Made by a program: the position numbers and the translations under genes. Positions 51,245 to 59,768 of a stretch of DNA of 64,000 bases are shown here, piece by piece. This DNA comes from an uncultured Bacteroidota bacterium (GTDB lineage Bacteria; Bacteroidota; Bacteroidia; Bacteroidales; F082). The notes beneath the pieces are model-generated. The model was not told where the DNA came from and ran no database searches. It saw nothing but the letters and a program-made list of their open reading frames with translations. How positions within the stretch are numbered: position 1 is the stretch's first letter; every line of letters begins with the position of its first letter. Location of the stretch: the NCBI GenBank assembly GCA_900542475.1, contig UQNO01000007.1, positions 1-64,000 of the forward strand. The letters run 5' to 3'.

Positions 51245-52048
51245 TTACAATAATATCAAATAACAATAAACAAACGGCACCGATAAAAACGTTGCGTCGA
51301 ATCTGTCAAGAATGCCGCCATGCCCTGGAATCAGGTTGCCAGAGTCTTTCACCCCTGCCTGACGCTTCATCATCGACTCACATAAATCACCCAAACTGCC
51401 AAAAACGACAACAACAGCTGCCAATCCCATCATTTTCCAATCTTGCATGATATGCAACAGGTAATGATTCGCCAAAAATGCAAAGACCGCTGTCATCACG
51501 AGCCCTCCAAGACTGCCCTCAATCGTTTTTTTGGGAGAAATCCTCTCGAAAAGTTTATGTCTTCCTATTGTTATGCCTGTCAAATAAGCGAAAATATCGT
51601 TTATCCAAATCAAGCAAAACAATGTGATTATCAAGTATTTACCTTCAATAGTGGCTATCGGGGCATTCCGATACATCTTCATCATCAACACACATGGCAA
51701 CGCCACAAAGAACATTGATGTCCAACAACTTGCAGCCATTTCAGCAAATGAGTGCTTTTTTGAGAACAACGCCAACAAAAACGGCACAAGAAGCAGTATC
51801 AACAGTATTATATGTGAAATTGGGCAAAACACCACACTGAACAGAAAAAACAACGACGCCAAAACAGCCACGATGAGTTTATTGTCATGACGACCATCTC
51901 TCGTCATCAGCAAGCCAATTTCTTCAGAACCAATGAAAACCGTCGCAAGCATCACTAAAAGAAACGCATAAAAGTCAAGCAGAATGCTTCCAATCACCAC
52001 GATTACAAACAAGCTGCCAAACACCGTCCTTTTAGCCAATTCACTCAT
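51245..52048 (-). CDS. cdsA: Phosphatidate cytidylyltransferase
   Basis: 267 residues with about eight membrane helices. It makes CDP-diacylglycerol from phosphatidic acid and CTP, the precursor of the lipid that Psd later processes. The C-terminal signature is present: KKTIEGSLGG, FGSLGDLCESMMKRQAGVKDSGNLIPGHGGILDRFD, cited here only in part for its S-x8-K-R-x2-K-D-x4-P-G-H-G-G core. The -7 box at 52070 excludes the longest frame. MSELAKRTVFG (52048) is preferred over MWKM three codons earlier. psd follows 11 bp downstream. Confidence 0.94.
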   Translation of the reverse strand: MSELAKRTVFGSLFVIVVIGSILLDFYAFLLVMLATVFIGSEEIGLLMTRDGRHDNKLIVAVLASLFFLFSVVFCPISHIILLILLLVPFLLALFSKKHSFAEMAASCWTSMFFVALPCVLMMKMYRNAPIATIEGKYLIITLFCLIWINDIFAYLTGITIGRHKLFERISPKKTIEGSLGGLVMTAVFAFLANHYLLHIMQDWKMMGLAAVVVVFGSLGDLCESMMKRQAGVKDSGNLIPGHGGILDRFDATFLSVPFVYCYLILL

Positions 52049-52069
52049 TTTCCACATCGATTTAATTCG

Positions 52070-52077
52070 CAAATATA
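52070..52077 (-). promoter_or_regulatory. Promoter -7 box of cdsA-psd
   Basis: TATATTTG fits TAnnTTTG. The leader to the chosen cdsA ATG would be about 15 nt. Confidence 0.6.
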
Positions 52078-52111
52078 CATAATTTTTATTATATATGACA
52101 AAAATCATCCA

Positions 52112-52903
52112 CTATTCAGCGTTTTTTTTCGTCTCCGCCTTTTTTGCCTCGTTCCACAAGGAATCCATTTCCGCAAGCGTCATATCCGCCACATTTTTCC
52201 CCGTCTCTCTTGCTTTGTCCTCAATATATATGAATCTTTTTTGAAATTTGGTATTTGCGTGTTCCAGGGCATCATCGGCATTAACTTTTATGAATCTCGA
52301 ATAGTTCACGAGTGCGAACAGCAGGTCGCCGAACTCTTCGTCTTTGCGTTCTTTTGTTCCGTCATTTTTCACTTCCTCCTGCAATTCGTTCATTTCTTCA
52401 AGCACCTTCGCCCAACACTCTTCTTTGTTCGGCCAATCGAAACCAACGCCCGAAGCCTTGTCGGTCATGCGATAAGCCTTTAAAAGTGGCGGCAAACCGG
52501 CTGGCACACCACCTAAAACACTGCGGTTCCCCTCTTTTTTTATCTTGATTTTCTCCCAATTTTCCAAAACATCTTCAGCTGTCTCAACCTGAACATCGCC
52601 GTATATATGCGGATGACGCACAATCAACTTATCGCAGATGCCGTTTATCACGTCTGATATATCGAAAAGTTCTCGCTCGTTCGCAATTCTCGCATAAAAA
52701 ACAATGTGCATTATCAAATCTCCAAGTTCCTTCTTAACATCTTGATAATCAGAAGCTAAAATCGCCTCGCTCAACTCGTATGTCTCCTCGATGGTAAGAT
52801 GTCGCAAACTCTCAATAGTCTGTTTTTTGTCCCATGGACAGCCTTTCCTCAAGTCGTCCATGATATCCAAAAGTCTTTTAAATGCTTCTAATCGTTTATC
52901 CAT
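52112..52903 (-). CDS. mazG: Nucleoside triphosphate pyrophosphohydrolase MazG
   Basis: 263 residues, the same length as E. coli MazG, with two tandem MazG domains. It hydrolyses NTPs and dNTPs to monophosphate and pyrophosphate, cleaning nucleotide pools. The first domain opens GCPWDKKQTIESL and has the metal-binding EETYELSEAI and KKELGDLIMHIVF (E-x-x-E...E-x-x-D pattern). The second has ELQEEVKND and DEEFGDLLFALVNYSRF. The GVGFDWPNKEE motif lies between. It is separate from cdsA, with its own -7 box at 52918. Confidence 0.96.
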   Translation of the reverse strand: MDKRLEAFKRLLDIMDDLRKGCPWDKKQTIESLRHLTIEETYELSEAILASDYQDVKKELGDLIMHIVFYARIANERELFDISDVINGICDKLIVRHPHIYGDVQVETAEDVLENWEKIKIKKEGNRSVLGGVPAGLPPLLKAYRMTDKASGVGFDWPNKEECWAKVLEEMNELQEEVKNDGTKERKDEEFGDLLFALVNYSRFIKVNADDALEHANTKFQKRFIYIEDKARETGKNVADMTLAEMDSLWNEAKKAETKKNAE

Positions 52904-52917
52904 GATTAAAATTTTTG

Positions 52918-52925
52918 CAAAGATA
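52918..52925 (-). promoter_or_regulatory. Promoter -7 box of mazG
   Basis: TATCTTTG fits TAnnTTTG, 14 bp before the ATG at 52903. Confidence 0.6.
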
Positions 52926-52969
52926 TAAATTATTTTGTCATTGTTAGCGCAGTTGACGAAACCTTTTTG

Positions 52970-52977
52970 TATTTTTG
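52970..52977 (+). promoter_or_regulatory. Promoter -7 box of the PagL-like gene
   Basis: TATTTTTG fits TAnnTTTG. Only 4 bp separate it from the ATG at 52982, so the mRNA should have no leader or nearly none. Confidence 0.6.
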
Positions 52978-52981
52978 CAGC

Positions 52982-54121
52982 ATGAAGTGCTTTTTAAAAA
53001 ATAGTGTCGTTTTTTTATTCTTTTTACTGATTTTAAACAACTCAAATCTATTGTCAGCAAAAGGCAATGACACTATCGTCGAGCCTAATCTTCAAATAGA
53101 GTTTCGGTCAAGTTATGGCTTTATTATATGTCATCACCCTGAAATGAAGGTCTTCAACGCTCATTTTCCGCTTTTCGAGTTAAACCTGCAACAAGCCACT
53201 TTCGGCAGAAAATCCTGGCAGTCGAAGTCGAATTACCCTGCTGTCGGCGTAAACTTACTTTATACTGGAATAGGCGAACAGCCTGAAATTGGCAGAGCCT
53301 TTGCCATCATACCGAATATATCTTTCAACTGCTTAAAAGGCGAACGACATCAGATTAATTTTAAACTTGGTGTCGGCATCAGTTATCTCACACAGACTTA
53401 CGATGCTGTGGATAACCCGAAAAACACTTTCATAGGCTCGCATTTCAATGCGGCAATAAATATTGCCGTTGACTACAGTTATATGATAACCAAACGTTTT
53501 GGCGCGTCCGCCTTTCTCGGTTTCACTCACTTTTCCAATGGCTCAAGCAGAACTCCGAACAACGGCATCAACATTGTGCACGGCGGAATCGGACTGAAAG
53601 GGTTCATCAACGAACCGAAGCAACGAATTGCGAAGCAACCATTTGACAATCAACAATATAATAGTTGGGAAAAGAAAAATCTCTCGTTTACTTTCGCTTT
53701 CTCTTATTCACAAAAAGATATCGATGAATATTTAGGCTATGGCAAATCCTGGTCGGTCTATAACATTCAGGTCAACGCCATGAAACGCCTTACCGAGATG
53801 AGCAAAATCGGTGTCGGTATCGATCTTGTTTACGATATGACCGACAAAGAAGTGCTTCGTCAAAAAGGCATAGGCTTCACCGGCATCGAGATACTGAAAC
53901 CCGGCGTTAACGCTGCTTATGAACTAACTTTCGGATCAACGTCATTTATCTTCAACCTTGGTTATCACATAGCAGGCAAGGAATTGTGCGAGGGTCGCGC
54001 CTATCAGAAATTAGGCATTACGCAAAACATCTGGAAAGGCGTTTTCGCCACAATATCGCTTACAACTCACTATGCGTGGGCAGACTATATTGGTTTTGGA
54101 ATTGGATACAGAATACATTGA
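52982..54121 (+). CDS. Acyloxyacyl hydrolase / PagL-like outer-membrane protein
   Basis: 379 residues. Signal peptide about 1-27 (ending LLSAKG). The first two-thirds contain beta-barrel strands and the PagL signature FLGFTHFSNGSSRTPNNGIN (about 173-192), with the His-Ser pair that acts in lipid A 3-O-deacylases. PagL itself is about 150 residues; this longer form, with extra strands after the motif, is the version common in Bacteroidales. It likely trims an acyl chain of lipid A in the outer membrane. The reading frame extends five codons upstream (MYFCS), but those are the promoter box. A GIN-domain lipoprotein gene follows after 1 bp. Confidence 0.85.
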   Translation: MKCFLKNSVVFLFFLLILNNSNLLSAKGNDTIVEPNLQIEFRSSYGFIICHHPEMKVFNAHFPLFELNLQQATFGRKSWQSKSNYPAVGVNLLYTGIGEQPEIGRAFAIIPNISFNCLKGERHQINFKLGVGISYLTQTYDAVDNPKNTFIGSHFNAAINIAVDYSYMITKRFGASAFLGFTHFSNGSSRTPNNGINIVHGGIGLKGFINEPKQRIAKQPFDNQQYNSWEKKNLSFTFAFSYSQKDIDEYLGYGKSWSVYNIQVNAMKRLTEMSKIGVGIDLVYDMTDKEVLRQKGIGFTGIEILKPGVNAAYELTFGSTSFIFNLGYHIAGKELCEGRAYQKLGITQNIWKGVFATISLTTHYAWADYIGFGIGYRIH

Positions 54122-54122
54122 A

Positions 54123-54875
54123 ATGAAACATAGGTCATTGATTATATTAACATTATGTTTTCTTGCATCATTTTCATCTTGCAAGAAAGCGCCTCTTACC
54201 GTCGGTCCAATTGTGACACAATCACGCGAACTACCCGATTTCAACGAAGTGCATGTCAACGACTACATTAATCTTTCTCTTGTACGCTCCGATACCTGCT
54301 ATATCGAAATCACCACTGGGGGAAACATTATCGACAATATCACGACAAAGGTTCGCAACGGCGGTTTAAGCATTTGCAACACAACGACTTGCAATTGGAT
54401 AAGACCATTCGATTACAAATGCGAAGCTGTTTTGTATTTCAAAGACATTACCGACTTCATTTTCGCTTCTTCCGGCACTTTGAAAACAGAAAACAACTAC
54501 ATCGGACAGTCTTCTTCAAATTCCTATCGCATAGAAATCGACGGCGGCTCCGGCGACATTGACCTGAACATCAACAATTGCGATTCTTTATACGTTGTTT
54601 ACCGTCATGGGACGAGTCACCTCAACCTTCATGGTGAAGACAACAGATTCTTTGTAATACACAAAAGAAGCTACGGTATCATTGACGCACGGAACTATGA
54701 TGCGGAGGAAGTTCGTGTGACCACGAAATCTGCCAGCGACTGTTACATCAGCGCCACCGAAAGCATCGAAGCCACAATAAATCATTTCGGGAATATATAT
54801 TATAAAGGTGACCCAGACAGAATCTCGGTCACCTATGGAGAATTTGCGAAAGGGAAACTCCTTCCTCTTTATTAG
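54123..54875 (+). CDS. Lipoprotein with GIN (DUF2807) domain
   Basis: 250 residues. A lipoprotein signal (MKHRSLIILTLCFLASFSSC, lipid-modified Cys about 20) is followed by KKAPL. The mature part begins with RELPDFNEVHVNDYINLSLV and continues as a right-handed beta-helix-like run of short strands (DGGSGDIDLNINNCDSL, KSASDCYISA), the GIN/DUF2807 pattern. These are Bacteroidota envelope lipoproteins without an assigned role. The ATG lies 1 bp after the PagL-like stop, so the two are coupled. The frame is open further upstream, inside the previous gene, but those residues lack a signal. It nearly touches the convergent proS. Confidence 0.85.
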   Translation: MKHRSLIILTLCFLASFSSCKKAPLTVGPIVTQSRELPDFNEVHVNDYINLSLVRSDTCYIEITTGGNIIDNITTKVRNGGLSICNTTTCNWIRPFDYKCEAVLYFKDITDFIFASSGTLKTENNYIGQSSSNSYRIEIDGGSGDIDLNINNCDSLYVVYRHGTSHLNLHGEDNRFFVIHKRSYGIIDARNYDAEEVRVTTKSASDCYISATESIEATINHFGNIYYKGDPDRISVTYGEFAKGKLLPLY

Positions 54876-54877
54876 AC

Positions 54878-56350
54878 TTAATAAGCTTTTGCGAAAATCA
54901 CTCTTCTCTTCGAGGGTTTTCCCGAGAACACGTCGAGTCCGTCTTCGTAGTCATCGTCCAGCGGAATACAGCGCAATGTCGCCTTTGTCTCTTCTTTGAC
55001 AGCCAACTCCGTTTCTGTCGTGCCGTCCCAGTGCGCATAGGCGAATCCGCCGTTTTCAATAACCTGCTTGAACTCGTCCCAGGTATCGACGCGGTGAGTG
55101 TTAGTCTTACGATATTCAAGAGCTCTCTTGAACAGGTTATCCTGTATCTCGTCAAGCAGACCGAGTATATGGTCTTCCATTTCGACTTCCGGAATCGACT
55201 GTTTTGTCAAGGTGTCGCGACGAGCTATCTCAACTGTCTGGTTCTCGACATCGCGTGGACCTGCCGCAAGACGCACCGGCACGCCTTTCATTTCCCATTC
55301 GGCAAACTTAAAGCCTGGTTTTTGAGTGTCGCGGTCATCGAATTTCACTCTAAGTCCTTTAGCTTCAAGACGCTGCTTCATCATGTTGCAGTAGTCGAGA
55401 ACAGACTGCCGTTGGTCGTCGGTTTTATAGATAGGAACGACAACCACCTCAATAGGGGCGACTTTCGGGGGCAGCACAAGGCCGTTGTCATCTGAATGAG
55501 CCATGATGAGAGCGCCCATCAAACGTGTAGAGACACCCCATGATGTCGCCCAGACATACTCGAGTTTGTTTTCCTTATTAAGATACTTCACGTCAAAAGC
55601 CTTGGCGAAGTTCTGACCGAGAAAGTGTGAAGTGCCGGCCTGCAACGCCTTGCCGTCCTGCATCATTGCTTCGATACAGAATGTCTCGACAGCACCGGCG
55701 AAACGCTCGTTGGCGCTCTTGATGCCACGTATGACCGGAACAGCCATGTACTTTTCGGCGAAGTCGGCGTAAACGCCCAGCATTTTCTCGGCTTCAGCCA
55801 TGGCCTCTTCGCTTGTGGCATGAGCAGTGTGACCTTCTTGCCATAAGAACTCGGCCGTGCGGAGAAACAGACGGGTACGCATCTCCCAACGCACCACGTT
55901 GGCCCACTGATTACATAAAATCGGGAGGTCACGGTAACTTTTAATCCAGTTACGATATGTATCCCAGATGATAGTCTCGGATGTCGGACGCACTATCAAC
56001 TCCTCTTCCAACCGCGCCTCCGGATCGACGACAATGCCCGGACCATCTGGATTTTTCATTAAACGGTAGTGCGTGACCACAGCACATTCCTTTGCAAAGC
56101 CCTCAACGTGACTCGCTTCCTTGCTGAAAAAACTTTTCGGAATGAAAAGAGGGAAATACGCATTGACGTGCCCAGTGTCCTTGAACATCTTATCAAGAGC
56201 GTCATGCATAAACTCCCAAATAGCATATCCGTAAGGCTTTATCACCATACAACCTCTCACTGCGGAACTCTCCGCCAACTCGGCTTTATTCACAATATCA
56301 TTATACCATTGTGAATAATTTTCTTGACGTGTTGTAATTTCTTTTGCCAT
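54878..56350 (-). CDS. proS: Prolyl-tRNA synthetase (archaeal/eukaryal type)
   Basis: 490 residues, class II, the short type without the bacterial editing insertion. It charges tRNA-Pro. Motif 2 region RPTSETIIWDTYRNW and the VVRWEMRTRLFLRTAEFLWQEGHTAHA block are clear. Motif 3 lies near TRLMGALIMAHSDDNGLVLPP. The anticodon-binding domain begins at PIEVVVVPIYKTD, and the C-terminal zinc-like domain ends VIFAKAY. This subtype is standard for Bacteroidetes. It has its own -7 box at 56392, and convergent neighbour genes are 2 bp apart. Confidence 0.97.
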   Translation of the reverse strand: MAKEITTRQENYSQWYNDIVNKAELAESSAVRGCMVIKPYGYAIWEFMHDALDKMFKDTGHVNAYFPLFIPKSFFSKEASHVEGFAKECAVVTHYRLMKNPDGPGIVVDPEARLEEELIVRPTSETIIWDTYRNWIKSYRDLPILCNQWANVVRWEMRTRLFLRTAEFLWQEGHTAHATSEEAMAEAEKMLGVYADFAEKYMAVPVIRGIKSANERFAGAVETFCIEAMMQDGKALQAGTSHFLGQNFAKAFDVKYLNKENKLEYVWATSWGVSTRLMGALIMAHSDDNGLVLPPKVAPIEVVVVPIYKTDDQRQSVLDYCNMMKQRLEAKGLRVKFDDRDTQKPGFKFAEWEMKGVPVRLAAGPRDVENQTVEIARRDTLTKQSIPEVEMEDHILGLLDEIQDNLFKRALEYRKTNTHRVDTWDEFKQVIENGGFAYAHWDGTTETELAVKEETKATLRCIPLDDDYEDGLDVFSGKPSKRRVIFAKAY

Positions 56351-56391
56351 TTTTAAAAGTTTGGTACGATTTTTGTTAGTATTTGAGTGTG

Positions 56392-56399
56392 CAAAATTA
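56392..56399 (-). promoter_or_regulatory. Promoter -7 box of proS
   Basis: TAATTTTG fits TAnnTTTG, about 41 bp before the ATG at 56350. Confidence 0.55.
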
Positions 56400-56440
56400 C
56401 AATTTTTTTTGCAATGTTTTTAATAAAAAGTGAATTTAAT

Positions 56441-57427
56441 ATGAAAAAGAGTATCACCATCATCGCAACCGCAACAGTATTGCTAACTGCTTGTGCATCA
56501 AGCAATAACGTCATTAACGACGATGCTTATTATTCACCTTATGATAATAACACACAGAACGACAAAACACTCGTAACCTCAAATTACGGTTATTTCGATG
56601 CCGGCGCAGTTAAGGCAGAAAAACGCAATAAAAAGGAAGAGTCAAACAAAATATATAAAGAATACGCCTCTACGGACAGCGTCGATAGAGTTGTGGACAC
56701 CGTTTATATCGTTGAGGAAGCACCTGAAACCCGCGTGACAGTTGACTTCGGCGTTGGTTTCGGTGTCGGATTCGGTGTCGGTGTCGGATTCGGCTGGCCC
56801 TACACCTATTACTATGGATGGGACCCTTTCTGGTATCCTTATTGGAGACCTTACTGGGCGTATAGCGGATATTACTGGGGCGGATATTACCCATACTATC
56901 CTTATTATCCGTACTGCCCCTATCATCCGTATTATCCATCTTATTATGGCAATAACAACAGCAGCCGTCATGGCGCCATTCATCACGGTGACGGAATCAT
57001 CAACCCAAACAACAGAAGGAATAGTACGGCCATAAATCGTCTGACAGATTCACAGAGAAGACCCGCACAGTCAGCAACGAGACCTGCCGAATCGCAGAGA
57101 AGACCCGCACAGTCAGCGACGAGACCTGCCGAATCGCAGAGAAGACCCGCACAGTCAGCGACGAGACCTGCCGAATCGCAGAGAAGACCCGCATCGCAAA
57201 GCAAATCATATACTCCAGCCAACAGCAACCGTCAGACTCGCTCCAACTCGGAATATGTACGTCCGAGCAACACTTCTACAACCACACGAAACAATTCTGC
57301 AACCAGAAGCAATAATACCACAAGCAGAAGTTCCTATTCGGCTCCTAAAAGCAGCGGCAGTTCAATCGGTGGCAGCAGAAGCAGCGGCAGCGTTGGCGGA
57401 GGAAGAACTGGCGGAGGAAGAAGATAA
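56441..57427 (+). CDS. Lipoprotein with Tyr/Pro/Trp-rich and repetitive segments
   Basis: 328 residues. Lipoprotein signal MKKSITIIATATVLLTAC gives Cys18. A short polar part (about 20-95) follows, then a Gly-Val-Phe zone (FGVGFGVGFGVGV), an aromatic zone of repeated YYP, WYPYW and PYY (about 118-165), and a Gln/Arg/Pro/Ala zone made of the 14-residue repeat SQRRPAQSATRPAE, 3.4 copies (about 203-250). A Ser/Asn/Arg tail ends in GGGRTGGGRR. It resembles vitelline-membrane-like lipoproteins of Bacteroidota. No catalytic motif. The start is the first Met with a lipoprotein signal; an upstream Met gives a poorer one. Function unknown, presumably surface or matrix. Confidence 0.8.
   Translation: MKKSITIIATATVLLTACASSNNVINDDAYYSPYDNNTQNDKTLVTSNYGYFDAGAVKAEKRNKKEESNKIYKEYASTDSVDRVVDTVYIVEEAPETRVTVDFGVGFGVGFGVGVGFGWPYTYYYGWDPFWYPYWRPYWAYSGYYWGGYYPYYPYYPYCPYHPYYPSYYGNNNSSRHGAIHHGDGIINPNNRRNSTAINRLTDSQRRPAQSATRPAESQRRPAQSATRPAESQRRPAQSATRPAESQRRPASQSKSYTPANSNRQTRSNSEYVRPSNTSTTTRNNSATRSNNTTSRSSYSAPKSSGSSIGGSRSSGSVGGGRTGGGRR
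57050..57196 (+). repeat. 42-bp tandem repeat inside the lipoprotein gene
   Basis: About 3.4 copies of a 42-bp unit, with CAGAGAAGACCCGCA starting at 57053, 57095, 57137 and 57179. The copies are nearly identical in DNA, not only in protein, so they arose by recent duplication. Confidence 0.9.
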
Positions 57428-57471
57428 TATTATAAATTATAAGTTTGAAATTTGAAATAAATTTGGATTAT

Positions 57472-58956
57472 ATGAAACGTATATTTTTGATAATCATAAC
57501 ATTAACCCCAATATTCGTTTGGGCGCAGACAGAGCAGGACATGCTTGACTTCTCAACTATTTATTACCAAGGTACGGCAAAAAGCGCCGCCATGGGCAAT
57601 GCCATGGGCGCCGTGGGGTCGGACTATTCAGCGATAGCCATAAATCCGGCGGGATTAGGACTTTCAAGAAAAGCATATTTCTATTTCACCCCCGACTTTT
57701 ATGCCATCTCGACAGACTCAAAATATCAGGGGAACAACGGTTTCGACAGAGCCTTCAAGCTTCCCGTCAACAACATCGGTCTTTCATGGACCCAGCACAT
57801 AAACGACGGCTCGCTCAACAGCGTCAGTTTTGCGTTGGGTGTCAATAGAATGAACAACTATACATATAATTCATATATAAACGGCGACAACCCACACACC
57901 TCGCTCATCGATGCGTATATTGCAGAATTGAATCAAAACGGCATACACGACAGTTACGCCCTTGAATACTACTCCCCAAACGGCATCTTCCCATTGTGGA
58001 ACACCTATCTCCTTGATTTTTATAATGATGGAACTATCGACAGCGAGGTGCCGCAGGGCGGTCTTAACCAGCAATATGGAGTATCGAAAAGAGGCAGAGC
58101 CAATGAGTTCAACATGGCGACAGGTTTTAACTTCAGCGACAAATTATTCCTTGGATTGGCATTGGACATTCCTTATTTTGATAAAAAAACCACCATTGAA
58201 TACAAGGAAAAGAACTTGTCATCAAACGACCATTTTAAAAACTGGAGTCAATCGGAGTATGTTGCGAATTCAGGCTGGGGCGTGAATGCGAAAATAGGCG
58301 TCATTGCTTATCCGGCAAAATGGATAAGATTAGGCGTGGCGTTCCATACACCTTCATTATATAAGGTTACAGAAAGCTGGTACACCGAAACGAGGTCCAC
58401 ATTCAGCGACAACATTCACTATTATGATTCCCCTGTCGGCTCTTACGACTACACGGTGACAACGCCATATCGTTTGAATGCCAGCGCCGCCTTTATTTTC
58501 GGTAATTTCGGAATGATTACCGGCGACTATGAATTTGTGGACTACAGCAAGATGCGCGCATCAAGTTTTGACTACGACTACTCCAATTTCAACAACTACA
58601 TACGTGATTTGTACACATCAACTTCAAATATAAGAATAGGTACGGAATGGAGATGGCAAACATTGGCTTTCAGGGCTGGCTACGCCATTTATGGAAGTCC
58701 TTTTGGTTTCAATAAGGATAACTTGAAGACAACGTCATATTCATGCGGTTTTGGATATACTTACCATCGTTTCACTATTGACGCGGCATATATATACAGT
58801 TATCGCAAAAATTCTTACGACTTATATTCAAATTACTCGTTATATCCGGCATATTACAAGGTTTCAAACGAGGAGTGGGCCATTGACAACACAAAAGTAA
58901 AAGAGACGACCAACATCAATCAGGTAGTCATCTCTTTCAGATTCAGATTAGACTGA
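57472..58956 (+). CDS. Outer-membrane protein, OmpP1/FadL-like
   Basis: 494 residues. Signal peptide 1-19 (ending VWAQ). The mature N-terminus has the family's ALGNA-type hatch, here SAAMGNAMGAVGSDYSAIAINPAGLG, shown in the FadL/TodX group as a plug with an Asn-Pro-Ala kink. The rest is a barrel of about 14 strands, with Tyr-rich turns and a terminal FRFRLD strand ending for BAM recognition. It probably imports hydrophobic compounds, or is a structural OMP of the OmpP1 type. It lies 44 bp after the Tyr-rich lipoprotein gene on the same strand and may share its transcript. Confidence 0.88.
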   Translation: MKRIFLIIITLTPIFVWAQTEQDMLDFSTIYYQGTAKSAAMGNAMGAVGSDYSAIAINPAGLGLSRKAYFYFTPDFYAISTDSKYQGNNGFDRAFKLPVNNIGLSWTQHINDGSLNSVSFALGVNRMNNYTYNSYINGDNPHTSLIDAYIAELNQNGIHDSYALEYYSPNGIFPLWNTYLLDFYNDGTIDSEVPQGGLNQQYGVSKRGRANEFNMATGFNFSDKLFLGLALDIPYFDKKTTIEYKEKNLSSNDHFKNWSQSEYVANSGWGVNAKIGVIAYPAKWIRLGVAFHTPSLYKVTESWYTETRSTFSDNIHYYDSPVGSYDYTVTTPYRLNASAAFIFGNFGMITGDYEFVDYSKMRASSFDYDYSNFNNYIRDLYTSTSNIRIGTEWRWQTLAFRAGYAIYGSPFGFNKDNLKTTSYSCGFGYTYHRFTIDAAYIYSYRKNSYDLYSNYSLYPAYYKVSNEEWAIDNTKVKETTNINQVVISFRFRLD

Positions 58957-58961
58957 TAGTA

Positions 58962-59750
58962 TCAGTTCTTTGCGTTGTATTGGTCGATAATGTCTTGGTC
59001 AACCAAGATACGACCGCAGTATTCGCAAACGATAATCTTTTTATGGATACGAATATCGAGTTGATGTTGTGGCGGGATTTTATTGAAGCATCCGCCGCAG
59101 GCATCACGCTCGATTTTCACGACTGCCAAGCCGTTTCTCGCACTTTTTCTGATACGTTTATAAGCGGTTAGCAGACGCTCTTCTATCAAAGCCTCGCTTT
59201 CTTTTGATTTAACGAGAAGTTCCTCCTCTTCTTTCTCTGTCTCTTCAACGATAGAGTTGAGTTCCGACTGTTTCACCACGAGGTCGTTCTTGCGTTCTTC
59301 AAGTTTTTTCTCTGTGGATTCAAGATTCGTTTTAATATCCTCGATTTTTATTGTAGCGTCTTTGATTTTCTTTTCACAAAGTTGAATTTCAAGTGATTGA
59401 TATTCAGTTTCTTTTTTCAAAGAATCATATTCACGGCTATTACGGACGTTATTTTGCTGTTCCTCATATTTTTTAATCAAAGCTTGAGTTTCTTTGATTT
59501 TGATTTTGTAGTTTGTAACGTCTGTGTTGAATTTTTTCAGGTCCGCGTCGTAATTTTCGATACGAGTTTCAAGTCCAGCCACTTCGTCCTCAAGATCCCG
59601 CACTGCTTCCGGCAGCTCGCCGCGCACGATGCGGATTCTATCTATCTTGGAATCAATCTGTTGCAGTGTGTAAAGTGCAACCAATTTTCTTTCGACGGTA
59701 ACTTCAACTTGTTCTTCTTCGTTGAGTTTAATTTCTTTATTATCAGCCAT
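58962..59750 (-). CDS. C4-type zinc ribbon coiled-coil protein
   Basis: 262 residues. A long coiled coil (about 15-190, with many Glu/Lys and the repeating EKKIKDATIKIEDIK pattern) precedes a C-terminal zinc ribbon, CGGCFNKIPPQ then CEYCGRIL (four Cys). This is the CdsZ/CT398-like family, found in Chlamydia and Bacteroidota. Some members bind nucleic acid or secretion components, but no general role is known. The start is immediately downstream (18 bp) of the Nif3 gene, and the pair is conserved in Bacteroidota. Confidence 0.93.
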   Translation of the reverse strand: MADNKEIKLNEEEQVEVTVERKLVALYTLQQIDSKIDRIRIVRGELPEAVRDLEDEVAGLETRIENYDADLKKFNTDVTNYKIKIKETQALIKKYEEQQNNVRNSREYDSLKKETEYQSLEIQLCEKKIKDATIKIEDIKTNLESTEKKLEERKNDLVVKQSELNSIVEETEKEEEELLVKSKESEALIEERLLTAYKRIRKSARNGLAVVKIERDACGGCFNKIPPQHQLDIRIHKKIIVCEYCGRILVDQDIIDQYNAKN

Positions 59751-59768
59751 TTATGTTAAATTTAATAT

